Shown here one piece after another: positions 17,083-25,151 of a stretch of DNA of 57,411 nt. This stretch comes from Defluviitaleaceae bacterium (lineage in GTDB: Bacteria; Bacillota; Clostridia; Lachnospirales; WRAX01): assembly GCA_009780415.1 (NCBI GenBank), contig WRAC01000012.1, forward strand, positions 1 to 57,411, written 5' to 3'. The notes below the pieces were generated by a model that saw only the letters and a list, made by a program, of their open reading frames with translations, was not told the origin of the DNA and did not search any database. Positions within the stretch are counted from its first letter, which is position 1. Each line of letters opens with the position of its first letter. The position numbers and the translations under genes were made by a program.

Positions 17083-17367
17083 AAAGGGCCGTGAGTTTGG
17101 CTATCCATCGTCAGACAGATAACTCGGCAGCCGCTCAAATAGATGCTATAATTGGATTTGCAGCAATAAGTACCGTACTCGTACCTGTGAAGCCAAAAAT
17201 ATTAAATTACCTCCTTAATTCTGATTTTGAGGAAACAGCCGATAACGTAATGACCGTTTATAAACAGAGCAAAGGCGGCAAGGTAACCGAACTTAAAGAA
17301 CTAGATAAATTCAAAACGGAACTAAAATTGTTTAAAAGCCATCAGGAACGGTCTGGACATCCCTAAA

Positions 17368-17613
17368 ATGCACAATAAAGTCTTGCAAATCCGCACCCGT
17401 ATAGCTGAATTGGAAGAAGTTCCATCCTGGGCAGACCACATTATCGTAACAAAAAACATGATAATATCCCGGTTACAAAAAAACGTTAAACACCTCGATG
17501 ATAAGAGCGTCCAGCGCTTGATAAAAGCCTATATTACAAGAATATACGCCCACAATGATAAAATCAATATCACAGGGGGCGTAAACATGGTGGATTGCGG
17601 GGGCCGGATTTGA
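17368..17613 (+). pseudogene. C-terminal remnant of a serine site-specific recombinase
   Basis: The frame encodes a coiled piece (QIRTRIAELEEVP) followed by SRLQKNVKHLDDKSVQRLIK and a final beta-strand motif HNDKINITGGVN, which is how large serine recombinases of Clostridial elements end. No catalytic N-terminal domain is present upstream; the 17083-17366 stretch is in another frame and not recognisable, so the gene is truncated and shifted. Its last seven codons (CGGRI and stop) lie inside the 3' end of the initiator tRNA gene, which marks an old integration at that tRNA. Confidence 0.6.
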
Positions 17614-17668
17614 ACCGACGACCTACGGGTTATGAGCCCGTCGAGCTACCGAACTGCTCCACCCCGCG
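17595..17668 (-). tRNA. Initiator tRNA-fMet (anticodon CAT)
   Basis: The minus-strand sequence folds as a full cloverleaf of 74 nt: CGCGGGG acceptor paired with CCCCGCA leaving the C1-A72 mismatch of initiator tRNAs, an anticodon loop CTCATAA flanked by three G-C pairs (GGG/CCC), and the T arm with GGTTCAAATCC. Both initiator hallmarks are therefore present. CCA is not encoded immediately after the discriminator A. Its own promoter lies upstream. The 3' end overlaps the recombinase remnant. Confidence 0.95.
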
Positions 17669-17729
17669 ACGCTATCTGCAACGCTTGATTTTGGGGAATG
17701 TTACGTACTCAAGCAAGGCAACATAGGCT

Positions 17730-17758
17730 ATTGTAGCGTATGCGAAGGCGTTTGTCAA
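17730..17758 (-). promoter_or_regulatory. Promoter of tRNA-fMet
   Basis: Minus-strand TTGACA (17753-17758), 17-bp spacer and TACAAT (17730-17735), about 60 bp before the mature tRNA 5' end. The rest of the 17669-17943 gap shows nothing else that I recognise. Confidence 0.7.
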
Positions 17759-17943
17759 GGGTTTTTGAAAAATAATTTGTGGCGCGTTTGTAAAAGATCA
17801 CCGACACGATCACCGGACAGGGAATGCAGATGTTTAATGTCGTAGGGCTATGCAAGATTACCTGTTTACCAAAAATATTTGCATAATGAGCGAGAAAATC
17901 AGCAACCGAATTTAATATAGACCTGCGTCCAATAGGTTATTAT

Positions 17944-19005
17944 TCAAACGCTTGCTCGCGGAACATGCCGGCAGGGGATAAGTATAAATTTGTCGCCTGA
18001 TGCCTCGTTACCGTTTTCGGCCATTTTTATTACGCTGCCCGCGGCTTTCTCACCGATTTCATGAAGGGGCAGGGAGATTGTGGACAAAGGCGGGGAAAAA
18101 TAACGTGACGCAAGAAGATCATCGAAACCGTGGACGGATACGTCGTCAGGGACGCGAATGCCCATCCCCTTGAGTGAATCGATAACGCCAAATGCCATAA
18201 GGTCATTCATCACAAATACGGCGGTAGGCGGATTTGGCAGATTAAAGAGTTTTCCGGCCAGCTCATGCCCTGATTCATATGACCAGTTCCCGGAAAGGAT
18301 ATACTCCGGGTATAATGGCAGCGCATATTCCATGAGAGCCGTCTGATAACCCATCATTCGGCGGTGTGTGGCATAGGAATTGATTAATCCCCCTATGATA
18401 GCGATTTTAGTATGCCCTGCCCTGATAATATTTTTAACGGCCAGCTGCGCGCCCTGATAATCGTCGTAGCTTATATTCAGCGCTTTTGAGGAAGCGGGTT
18501 TTTCAGCGTAACAATATGCATAAACCACAGGGATGTTAAGCGGCGGAAGCAGGCCGCTTACGTCGCGGGGATGCGTCCCAAGATAGATCAGGCCGCATAT
18601 ACGGGCGGACAATAACGTTTTTAAAGCCTCCCGCACGCTTGTTTGAAAATCGCCCGATTTTGCCAACTGCCCGTATGTATCGTCAACATTATAATCCGCT
18701 CTTCTGTTAACTTGCAAGTTATCCACATTAACATGATATCCGTCGTTTTCGCATTGCTGGCATATCCCGTCGATAATGTACGGTGACGCAAAATTCCTTA
18801 TATCTTCCATTAAAACGCCTATGATTCTGGTGACGTTCGTTTTCAGGCCTTTCGCCGCAATGTTCGGTATGTAATTCAAATCATTAATTGCTTGCCTAAC
18901 CCGTTCAGCCGTTCCGGCGGATACCTTCGCGTTATTATTTATCACGTTGGAAACTGTAGCGATTGAGACGCCCGCGTGTTTAGCGACATCATGAATAGTG
19001 GTCAT
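17944..19005 (-). CDS. LacI-family transcriptional regulator
   Basis: A 353-residue repressor. The N-terminal helix-turn-helix and hinge read TIHDVAKHAGVSIATVSNVI (residues 2-21) and VRQAINDLNYIPNIAAKGLK, followed by a periplasmic-binding-protein-like sensor domain with AVFVMNDLMAFGVIDSLKGM and VHGFDD near the C-terminal half, both typical of sugar-responsive members. It is divergent from the GH127 operon, and an AAACGTTT palindrome lies next to each of the two promoters. It most likely represses that operon and itself until the sugar is present. Confidence 0.93.
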   Translation of the reverse strand: MTTIHDVAKHAGVSIATVSNVINNNAKVSAGTAERVRQAINDLNYIPNIAAKGLKTNVTRIIGVLMEDIRNFASPYIIDGICQQCENDGYHVNVDNLQVNRRADYNVDDTYGQLAKSGDFQTSVREALKTLLSARICGLIYLGTHPRDVSGLLPPLNIPVVYAYCYAEKPASSKALNISYDDYQGAQLAVKNIIRAGHTKIAIIGGLINSYATHRRMMGYQTALMEYALPLYPEYILSGNWSYESGHELAGKLFNLPNPPTAVFVMNDLMAFGVIDSLKGMGIRVPDDVSVHGFDDLLASRYFSPPLSTISLPLHEIGEKAAGSVIKMAENGNEASGDKFILIPCRHVPRASV

Positions 19006-19021
19006 TTAATACCCCGGTATG

Positions 19022-19029
19022 AAACGTTT
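19022..19029. promoter_or_regulatory. LacI-type operator at the regulator's own transcription start
   Basis: AAACGTTT, the central palindrome typical of LacI/CcpA-family boxes, lies directly downstream of the -10 box of the regulator's promoter, at about the transcription start. It matches the operator at 19109-19116. Confidence 0.6.
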
Positions 19030-19035
19030 TAATTG

Positions 19036-19064
19036 ATTATAACATTTATCATTTTAAAGAGCAA
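19036..19064 (-). promoter_or_regulatory. Promoter of the LacI-family gene
   Basis: Minus-strand TTGCTC (19059-19064), 17-bp spacer, perfect TATAAT (19036-19041), about 30 bp upstream of the gene. Confidence 0.65.
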
Positions 19065-19070
19065 TATATA

Positions 19071-19099
19071 TTGACAAAGCTAAATTTGCATGATATTAT
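19071..19099 (+). promoter_or_regulatory. Promoter of the GH127 sugar operon
   Basis: Perfect TTGACA (19071-19076), 17-bp spacer, TATTAT (19094-19099), 58 bp upstream of the GH127 start. It is back-to-back with the regulator promoter. Confidence 0.75.
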
Positions 19100-19108
19100 C
19101 AAAAATAT

Positions 19109-19116
19109 AAACGTTT
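19109..19116. promoter_or_regulatory. LacI-type operator downstream of the GH127 promoter
   Basis: AAACGTTT inside TAAACGTTTA, starting about 10 bp after the -10 box, a classical roadblock position for a LacI-family repressor. Confidence 0.65.
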
Positions 19117-19156
19117 AACATGGTTAAATCATACAAAGACTTGGAGGAAGTAAACT

Positions 19157-21427
19157 ATGGACGCGTCAACAATCCTTCGTGAAGATGCAAAATCCATTTA
19201 CATAGGGAATTTATATACGGTGGACGCGGATTTGACATTACCCGCCAAGGGTAAGAATGGATCGGACATCCTGTGGAAATCCAGCCGTCCTCATGTGGTT
19301 GACATCAACGGAAAAGTTACGCGTCCGCACGCCGGAACAGGCAACAGGGATGTGACCCTCACCGCGTGTCTTAGCTATAATGGCCAAACGTTTGAGAGTT
19401 CTTTTTTTCTCACGGTATTGGCCAGGGAATTGAGTTGGGCCGCCGTACGGCTGCTGCCGACGGAAATTTGGGCGGAAGCGGGCAAAACGAATGAGCTGTA
19501 TTTACCGGGCGTTGTAATCGCGGAAAAAGATAGCGGCGGGTTTGCGTCTCTTCCTGTAATTTGGGAGAAGCTGCCGGTGATGGGCGCTCCCGGTACGTAT
19601 CGCGTCAAAGGCGCGCCGCCTCTTGAAAAACAATTAGAGTTAATTCCGGAGGCTGTGATCCGTATAGCAGAGGCTAAACCGGAACAGCGGCCCGAATTGC
19701 GGCTAACGCCGTTCCCGTTAAATAAAGTACGCATTGAGGGAGGTATCTTTGCCGAAAACAAACGGCGGATACTGGAATTCCTGTTATCGGTTAATGACGA
19801 CAGCATGCTTTACAATTTCCGCCAGGCCGCCGGTCTTGATACAAAAGGTGCGCTCCCGCTTACCGGCTGGGATGACCCGGAATGCTTGCTAAAAGGGCAC
19901 ACCACCGGCCATTATCTTTCCGCGCTGGCTTTAGCTTTTTGCTGCGGGGAAAACGCAGAGGCTTACCGGAGGAAAATACACTATATGGTATCCGGCCTTG
20001 CGGAATGCCAAAGGGCTATGGGCGGGAACGGCCGTTGCCGCGAAGGTTTTTTAAGCGGTTATTCAGAAGACCAATTCGACCTTTTGGAGCAATTCGTGAC
20101 ATATCCCAAAATCTGGGCGCCCTATTATACGCTGCATAAGATTTTTTCCGGGCTTTTAGATTGCTATGAATTCGCCGGGGAATCCGAGGCCCTTTCCATT
20201 GCTGAAAAACTGGGTTTATGGGTCTACAACCGCCTGTCGGCCTGCGGAGCGGAGAAACGCTGTAAAATGTGGTCCATGTACATCGCGGGCGAATACGGCG
20301 GTATGAACGAAGCGTTAGCCAGATTATACAGGTTGTCCCCCAAACCGGAATACTTGCAGGCCGTGCGTTTTTTCGACAATGATTTATTATTTTATCCCAT
20401 GGAACGAAACATCGACATTTTACCGGGCATTCACGGCAACCAGCATATCCCGCAGATGGTCGGCGCGCTGGAAATGTACGCGCAAACGGCGGAAACGCGT
20501 TATTATAACGCGGCGTTGAATTTTTGGAATATTACCGTCCAAAGTCATATATACAGTATAGGCGGCGTTGGCGAAGGGGAAATGTTTAGGGAACCAAATC
20601 GAGCGGCGGCCTTTTTGACAGACCAAACCGCCGAAAGCTGCGCCAGCTATAATATGCTGAAGCTGACTTCCCGCCTATTCAACTATACCGCCGATTCCTC
20701 AATGGCTGATTATTATGAACGCGCATTGTATAACCACATCGCGGCCTCCCACGACCAAAGCGGGCCTACCGGCGGCAGCACATATTTTATGCCGCTTTCG
20801 CCCGGAGGAAGAAAGGGATATGATACGGACGAAAATACCTGCTGCCACGGCACGGGCCTGGAAAGTCACTTAAAATATCAGGAAATGATATATCGCCATA
20901 CGGACGATTCGTTATATATTAATCTCTTTACAGCATCCGCATTGGACTGGACGGAAAAGGGAATCCGGATAATCCAGCGGGATGGGTATCCGGAGGGGCA
21001 AGCTGCCGATATCGTGATTGAAGGCGATGCTCCTTTCCGGCTGCGGCTTAGAATACCCGGCTGGTTGAACGAAGCACCTAGATTGCTGGTAAACGGGTTG
21101 GAAACGGATTATCAGACGGAAAAAGGCTATGCCGTTTTGGACAGGGATTTTAAAAACGGCGATAATATACGCTGGGAAACTCCGTTTTCTTTCCGTTTTG
21201 AGCCTTCGCCGGACGATAAAGACATCGGTTCGATTATGTACGGCCCGCTGGTAATGGCCGCGGAAAGCGATGAAACGGATTTCCTCCCCATCGGGCTCAT
21301 CGAAACGGAAACCCCGGAAAAGACGCCGGAACCGCTGACGTTTGTATGCGGGGGTTATAAGCTTCGTCCCAATTATAAGCTCTGGGACCGTCCCTATCAC
21401 ATCTATGTTAGGGCAGGTTCAAAATAA
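19157..21427 (+). CDS. GH127-type beta-L-arabinofuranosidase (DUF1680) with N-terminal Ig-like domain
   Basis: The first 95 residues look like an atrophied bacterial Ig-like domain (ILWKSSRPHVVDINGKVTRP). The (alpha/alpha)6 catalytic domain follows with LKGHTTGHYLSALALAF (near residue 245), QTAESCASYNMLKLTSRLF and ENTCCHGTGLESH (near residue 560). In GH127 the Glu-x-Cys and Cys-Cys residues hold zinc and one cysteine is the nucleophile, and all are present here. A beta-sandwich tail closes the 756-residue protein. No signal peptide, so it acts in the cytoplasm on imported beta-linked L-arabinose oligosaccharides. GGAGGAA precedes the ATG. It heads an operon with an importer. Confidence 0.9.
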   Translation: MDASTILREDAKSIYIGNLYTVDADLTLPAKGKNGSDILWKSSRPHVVDINGKVTRPHAGTGNRDVTLTACLSYNGQTFESSFFLTVLARELSWAAVRLLPTEIWAEAGKTNELYLPGVVIAEKDSGGFASLPVIWEKLPVMGAPGTYRVKGAPPLEKQLELIPEAVIRIAEAKPEQRPELRLTPFPLNKVRIEGGIFAENKRRILEFLLSVNDDSMLYNFRQAAGLDTKGALPLTGWDDPECLLKGHTTGHYLSALALAFCCGENAEAYRRKIHYMVSGLAECQRAMGGNGRCREGFLSGYSEDQFDLLEQFVTYPKIWAPYYTLHKIFSGLLDCYEFAGESEALSIAEKLGLWVYNRLSACGAEKRCKMWSMYIAGEYGGMNEALARLYRLSPKPEYLQAVRFFDNDLLFYPMERNIDILPGIHGNQHIPQMVGALEMYAQTAETRYYNAALNFWNITVQSHIYSIGGVGEGEMFREPNRAAAFLTDQTAESCASYNMLKLTSRLFNYTADSSMADYYERALYNHIAASHDQSGPTGGSTYFMPLSPGGRKGYDTDENTCCHGTGLESHLKYQEMIYRHTDDSLYINLFTASALDWTEKGIRIIQRDGYPEGQAADIVIEGDAPFRLRLRIPGWLNEAPRLLVNGLETDYQTEKGYAVLDRDFKNGDNIRWETPFSFRFEPSPDDKDIGSIMYGPLVMAAESDETDFLPIGLIETETPEKTPEPLTFVCGGYKLRPNYKLWDRPYHIYVRAGSK

Positions 21428-21441
21428 AAGGAGGTATAGCA

Positions 21442-23214
21442 ATGAAAAAAAGGATTACGGCTTTGCTGCTTGCGGCATTGTTTGTTGCCGCTCTTGCATC
21501 CTGCAATACGCCGGGCACGCCAACCGAACAGACCCCATGGAACCCCGTCGGCGAGCCTAACGAGTTCGGATGGATCAGGCCCGAGGAAACATTGAGGATC
21601 ACCGTTTTCGGCGGCGAAAACGACCCGGTGAGGCGCGCGGAGGACTTAAAGGGCGGTCTGGCATATATGAACGCCTGGCTGCTTGAGCACATGAATGTAG
21701 TCATTGAGTGGGAAGTGTACGCTCAAAATGTAACTGAAAGGCTTAACCTTATGCTTGCCGACGGAAGCTATCCAGAGGTGCTGATCGCGGTTCCCGACGA
21801 CATGGCCAACAGGTTCGCGGCCCAGGGACGCGCGGTGGATCTTTCCCCCTACCTTGAATCGCATCTGCCTAATATGACCCGTCGCGTCGGCGATTACATG
21901 AACATGCTGAGAACCGATGACGGCAAGCTGTACAAGCTGCCCTCAGGCTGGGGCGACAACCCTAACGTGCCCGGCCACGACTTCGGCATCCGTTACGACT
22001 TATGGCTGGAGCTTGGCGTTGACGAGATTTATACAACGCCCGAGGAATACTATGAAACACTGAAAGCCATTTTGGCGAACCACCCCACCAACGCGGACGG
22101 CCAAAAAACATACGCCTTCACCGCCACCAACTGGTCCGGCGACCAGGGAACCTTCATGCTCAGGGCGTTTCTTGCCGCTTACGGCTTTAATCATGACGGG
22201 CCGGGCGCCGGCGTCCAATACCTGCATAACAAGGAAGACGGTTCGTTCCGGCACTGGCTGCGCACCGATGAAGGCAGGGAAATCAGCCTGCTGATGAACC
22301 GTATGTGGCGCGAGGGCATGATCGACCCCGACTACTTGAGCACCACGTATGACGACTACATCTCAAAGCTGGCCACACACAGGGTTATCGGCAACCTGGG
22401 CACCTGGTGGTACGCCTGGGTGGGCGGCCATGAGATTTGGTCGGTTGAAAATCCGGACTATCAGATTGAACAGCGTTTTATGAATGTCTCCATCACCGGC
22501 CCGGGCGTCCCTTATGAGGAAACCCGCCTCCTTACCCAAAACTTCCTTGGGAACAGGGGAGACCGCGTAATCATAACCGATAAATGCAACCAGATTGAGG
22601 CCGTCCTCGCTTTCATCGACTGGCAGGCCAGCGAATTGGGCAACATGATAACCGGCTGGGGGCCGCCGGTTGAAACAAATAACTGGTGGATAGACGAAAA
22701 CGGCATGTGGGTCGTGAGTGATGATATCATCGATAACGTATCCCAGAAGAATATTTACTTCCACGACACAAGGGAGCGCCACGGCGCGAACACGCATAAC
22801 ATCGGCGGCAACGTAAACTGGCTCCGCTGCGACGGGCGTTCGGTGTTCGACAGGATCGACCCGCGCGTAACCAGGGTATCCATTTTCGACTACTGGCCGG
22901 TTGATCCCGAAACAGGCGAATTCACGGATCCGGGCACCAGGATAAGCTGGGGTAATTACAAAGCGCCGGCCTTCGACACCATCCTGTATAATACATCCTT
23001 TGACCCGGAAGCCAGAGTGACCCAGATAAGGGCGACCATGATCGACATGCTCCCTGTATGGTGGGCCAATATAATGACGGCCGACAGTGAGGAAGCCTGC
23101 CTGAGGGCCATAGACGATTCCCTGGCGGCGGCGGAAAACCTCGGGCTTGCCGTGCTTGAACAATTCTATAAGGATAACTATGAGGCCAACTACGCGAAGA
23201 TGTTCGGAAATTAA
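21442..23214 (+). CDS. Sugar-binding lipoprotein of ABC transporter, LplA/YtcQ-like
   Basis: The 590-residue protein starts with a lipoprotein signal peptide, MKKRITALLLAALFVAALAS followed by the lipidated cysteine (lipobox LASC at residues 17-20 approximately) and a Thr/Pro-rich linker. The mature portion is an extracellular solute-binding protein family 1 domain of the size that pairs with LplB/LplC permeases, which are the next two genes. AAAGGAGG gives a strong ribosome-binding site. Ligand is probably an arabinose-containing oligosaccharide, inferred from the GH127 gene upstream. Confidence 0.92.
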   Translation: MKKRITALLLAALFVAALASCNTPGTPTEQTPWNPVGEPNEFGWIRPEETLRITVFGGENDPVRRAEDLKGGLAYMNAWLLEHMNVVIEWEVYAQNVTERLNLMLADGSYPEVLIAVPDDMANRFAAQGRAVDLSPYLESHLPNMTRRVGDYMNMLRTDDGKLYKLPSGWGDNPNVPGHDFGIRYDLWLELGVDEIYTTPEEYYETLKAILANHPTNADGQKTYAFTATNWSGDQGTFMLRAFLAAYGFNHDGPGAGVQYLHNKEDGSFRHWLRTDEGREISLLMNRMWREGMIDPDYLSTTYDDYISKLATHRVIGNLGTWWYAWVGGHEIWSVENPDYQIEQRFMNVSITGPGVPYEETRLLTQNFLGNRGDRVIITDKCNQIEAVLAFIDWQASELGNMITGWGPPVETNNWWIDENGMWVVSDDIIDNVSQKNIYFHDTRERHGANTHNIGGNVNWLRCDGRSVFDRIDPRVTRVSIFDYWPVDPETGEFTDPGTRISWGNYKAPAFDTILYNTSFDPEARVTQIRATMIDMLPVWWANIMTADSEEACLRAIDDSLAAAENLGLAVLEQFYKDNYEANYAKMFGN

Positions 23215-23222
23215 TTCGTATC

Positions 23223-23243
23223 GGGGGGAGCGGCTGCTCCCCC
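23223..23243 (+). terminator. GC-rich hairpin after the binding-protein gene
   Basis: GGGGGAGC-GGCT-GCTCCCCC follows the stop within 10 bp, without a proper T-tract. It probably protects the upstream message or partly terminates, giving more binding protein than permease. Confidence 0.55.
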
Positions 23244-23274
23244 TTAAATTCCTAACTGATTAAGGGGTGAACCC

Positions 23275-24225
23275 ATGCAAAGCACCGGAAGCATGATTGT
23301 ACCGAAGAAACTAAAATCAAGGAGGTTCATCAGACGGCTAAAGCGGGAAAAGACGCTTTGGCTGATAAGCGGTGTCGCTTTGGCATGGCTGTTTATCTTT
23401 GCGTATGTTCCTATGTTAGGTATAGTGACGGCCTTCTTTAACTACATACCCGGCAGGTCGTTCGCCGATTTGGATTTCGTCGGGCTCCGCTATTTCAGGG
23501 AATTCTTTTCGCTTCCCGACTTTATGCAGATTCTCAGGAATACGCTGGTCATAAGCGGCCTGAATCTGTCCGTAGGTTTCGCGGCCCCCATTATATTCGC
23601 GCTGCTGCTGAACGAAATTGTTATCAGGCCGTTCAAGCGTGTGGTGCAAACCGTTTCTTACCTGCCTTATTTCGTGTCGTGGGTGGTGGTGGCCAGTATT
23701 ATGTTCACGCTGCTGAGCGCCAACGGCACCATAAACGAGGTGTTGATAAGCCTGGGGCTGATTGACAGCGTCATCCCGTTCCTAAACAGGCCCAGCATGT
23801 TCTGGGGCATTATGATTATAGCAAATATATGGAAAAATGTGGGCTGGACGGCTATTATTTACCTTTCCGCAATCGCGGGCGTTGACCAGGAGCTGTACCA
23901 GGCGGGGGCGGTTGACGGGCTGGGCCGCTTAGGAAGGGTCTGGCACATCACGCTGCCTGGCATCAGGCCGACGATTATACTTTTGTTCATTCTGGGCATC
24001 GGTAACCTGTTAAACACGGGTTTTGAGTATCAATTGCTGGTGGGTACGCCCATGACAAGAGATGTTTACGAGGTTGTGGATACATATGTTTTCCGTTACG
24101 GCATCGGCTTGGGCCGTTACTCCTTCGCCGTGGCAGTCGGCCTGTTGAAATCGGTAATAGGATTTTCGCTTGTTATCGGCACAAATTACATTTCCAAAAA
24201 ACTAAGCGATATCTCAATAATATAA
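23275..24225 (+). CDS. Sugar ABC transporter permease, LplB type
   Basis: A 316-residue permease with six predicted membrane segments after a basic N-terminus. The EAA loop reads YQAGAVDGLGRLGRVWHITL followed by PGIRP, and the C-terminal NYISKKLSDISII is characteristic of LplB-like proteins. AAGGGGTGA precedes the ATG. Partner of the next gene; no ATPase gene follows, so an MsmX-type protein from elsewhere must energise it. Confidence 0.93.
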   Translation: MQSTGSMIVPKKLKSRRFIRRLKREKTLWLISGVALAWLFIFAYVPMLGIVTAFFNYIPGRSFADLDFVGLRYFREFFSLPDFMQILRNTLVISGLNLSVGFAAPIIFALLLNEIVIRPFKRVVQTVSYLPYFVSWVVVASIMFTLLSANGTINEVLISLGLIDSVIPFLNRPSMFWGIMIIANIWKNVGWTAIIYLSAIAGVDQELYQAGAVDGLGRLGRVWHITLPGIRPTIILLFILGIGNLLNTGFEYQLLVGTPMTRDVYEVVDTYVFRYGIGLGRYSFAVAVGLLKSVIGFSLVIGTNYISKKLSDISII

Positions 24226-24237
24226 GGAGGGGTCACA

Positions 24238-25149
24238 GTGAAGGCAAAACACGGCGTCGCGCCTTATATGAGAAACGGTACGGGCGGCAAGATATTCAAC
24301 GTTTTCCTGTATGTTTTTATGGCGGCGTTTATGTTCGTTATGATATATCCCTTCTGGAACCAGCTTATCATTTCGCTGAACGAAGGCACTGACACAATGA
24401 TGGGCGGGCTGTACTTCTGGCCCCGGAAATGGACGCTGCAAAATTACGAATACATGTTCACCCGCGGCAATTTGGCCAGAGGGGTGGTTAATACCTTCCT
24501 GCGCGTGGGCGTAGGCACGGCAACATGCGTTTTCTGCTCGGGGCTCCTGGCTTACGTAACGACGGTGCGGGGCTTTTCCGGGCGCAGGCTTATACGGGTG
24601 CTGTTCATTGCCACCATGTACTTCAGCGGCGGCATGATCCCGTATTATCTCCTGATAGTAAACCTGGGGCTGACGAATACCTTTACGGTGTATTGGCTGC
24701 CCAATTTGGTAGACGCCTTTTATATGCTGCTCATCGCCTCCTATATATACGGCCTGCCTGAATCACTTACGGAATCGGCCAGGATAGACGGCGCGGGTGA
24801 TTTCAGAATATATTTCAGGATCATACTGCCCCTCTGCAAACCCGTTATCGCGGCGGTGTGCATTATGGTTGCGGTTAAACACTGGAACAGCTGGTTTGAT
24901 GTTATAATTTATAATCCCCGCGGTAACTGGGATACGCTTCAGGTTATACTGCGCAGGATCCTGCTTGAAAGGGAAGCCGCGTCCCGGCTTGCGAACGACC
25001 AGCAGATTATGGAGGCGATGCGCAGGCTGACCACGAACTCTATCCGCGCGGCTACCACAATGATCGTAACCATTCCGATAATCTGCGTGTATCCGTTCTT
25101 TCAAAAATACTTTATCAGCGGCATAACAATCGGGGCGGTGAAAGAATAA
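24238..25149 (+). CDS. Sugar ABC transporter permease, LplC type (GTG start)
   Basis: A 303-residue permease that starts with GTG nine bases after AAGGAGGGG. Six membrane segments are predicted. The EAA loop is TESARIDGAGDFRIYFRIIL followed by PLCKP, and the C-terminus PFFQKYFISGITIGAVKE is the LplC hallmark. It overlaps nothing but is only 12 bp from its partner permease and 2 bp from the next gene. Confidence 0.93.
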   Translation: MKAKHGVAPYMRNGTGGKIFNVFLYVFMAAFMFVMIYPFWNQLIISLNEGTDTMMGGLYFWPRKWTLQNYEYMFTRGNLARGVVNTFLRVGVGTATCVFCSGLLAYVTTVRGFSGRRLIRVLFIATMYFSGGMIPYYLLIVNLGLTNTFTVYWLPNLVDAFYMLLIASYIYGLPESLTESARIDGAGDFRIYFRIILPLCKPVIAAVCIMVAVKHWNSWFDVIIYNPRGNWDTLQVILRRILLEREAASRLANDQQIMEAMRRLTTNSIRAATTMIVTIPIICVYPFFQKYFISGITIGAVKE

Positions 25150-25151
25150 AT

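Noticed and set aside
17083-17366. Open frame of about 95 codons after udk
   Set aside because: Begins by overlapping the udk stop, has no recognisable domain, and is in a different frame from the recombinase remnant; treated as degraded sequence.
17669-17943. Non-coding RNA in the gap between the tRNA and the LacI-family gene
   Set aside because: Only the tRNA promoter is recognisable; no strong structure or terminator was seen.
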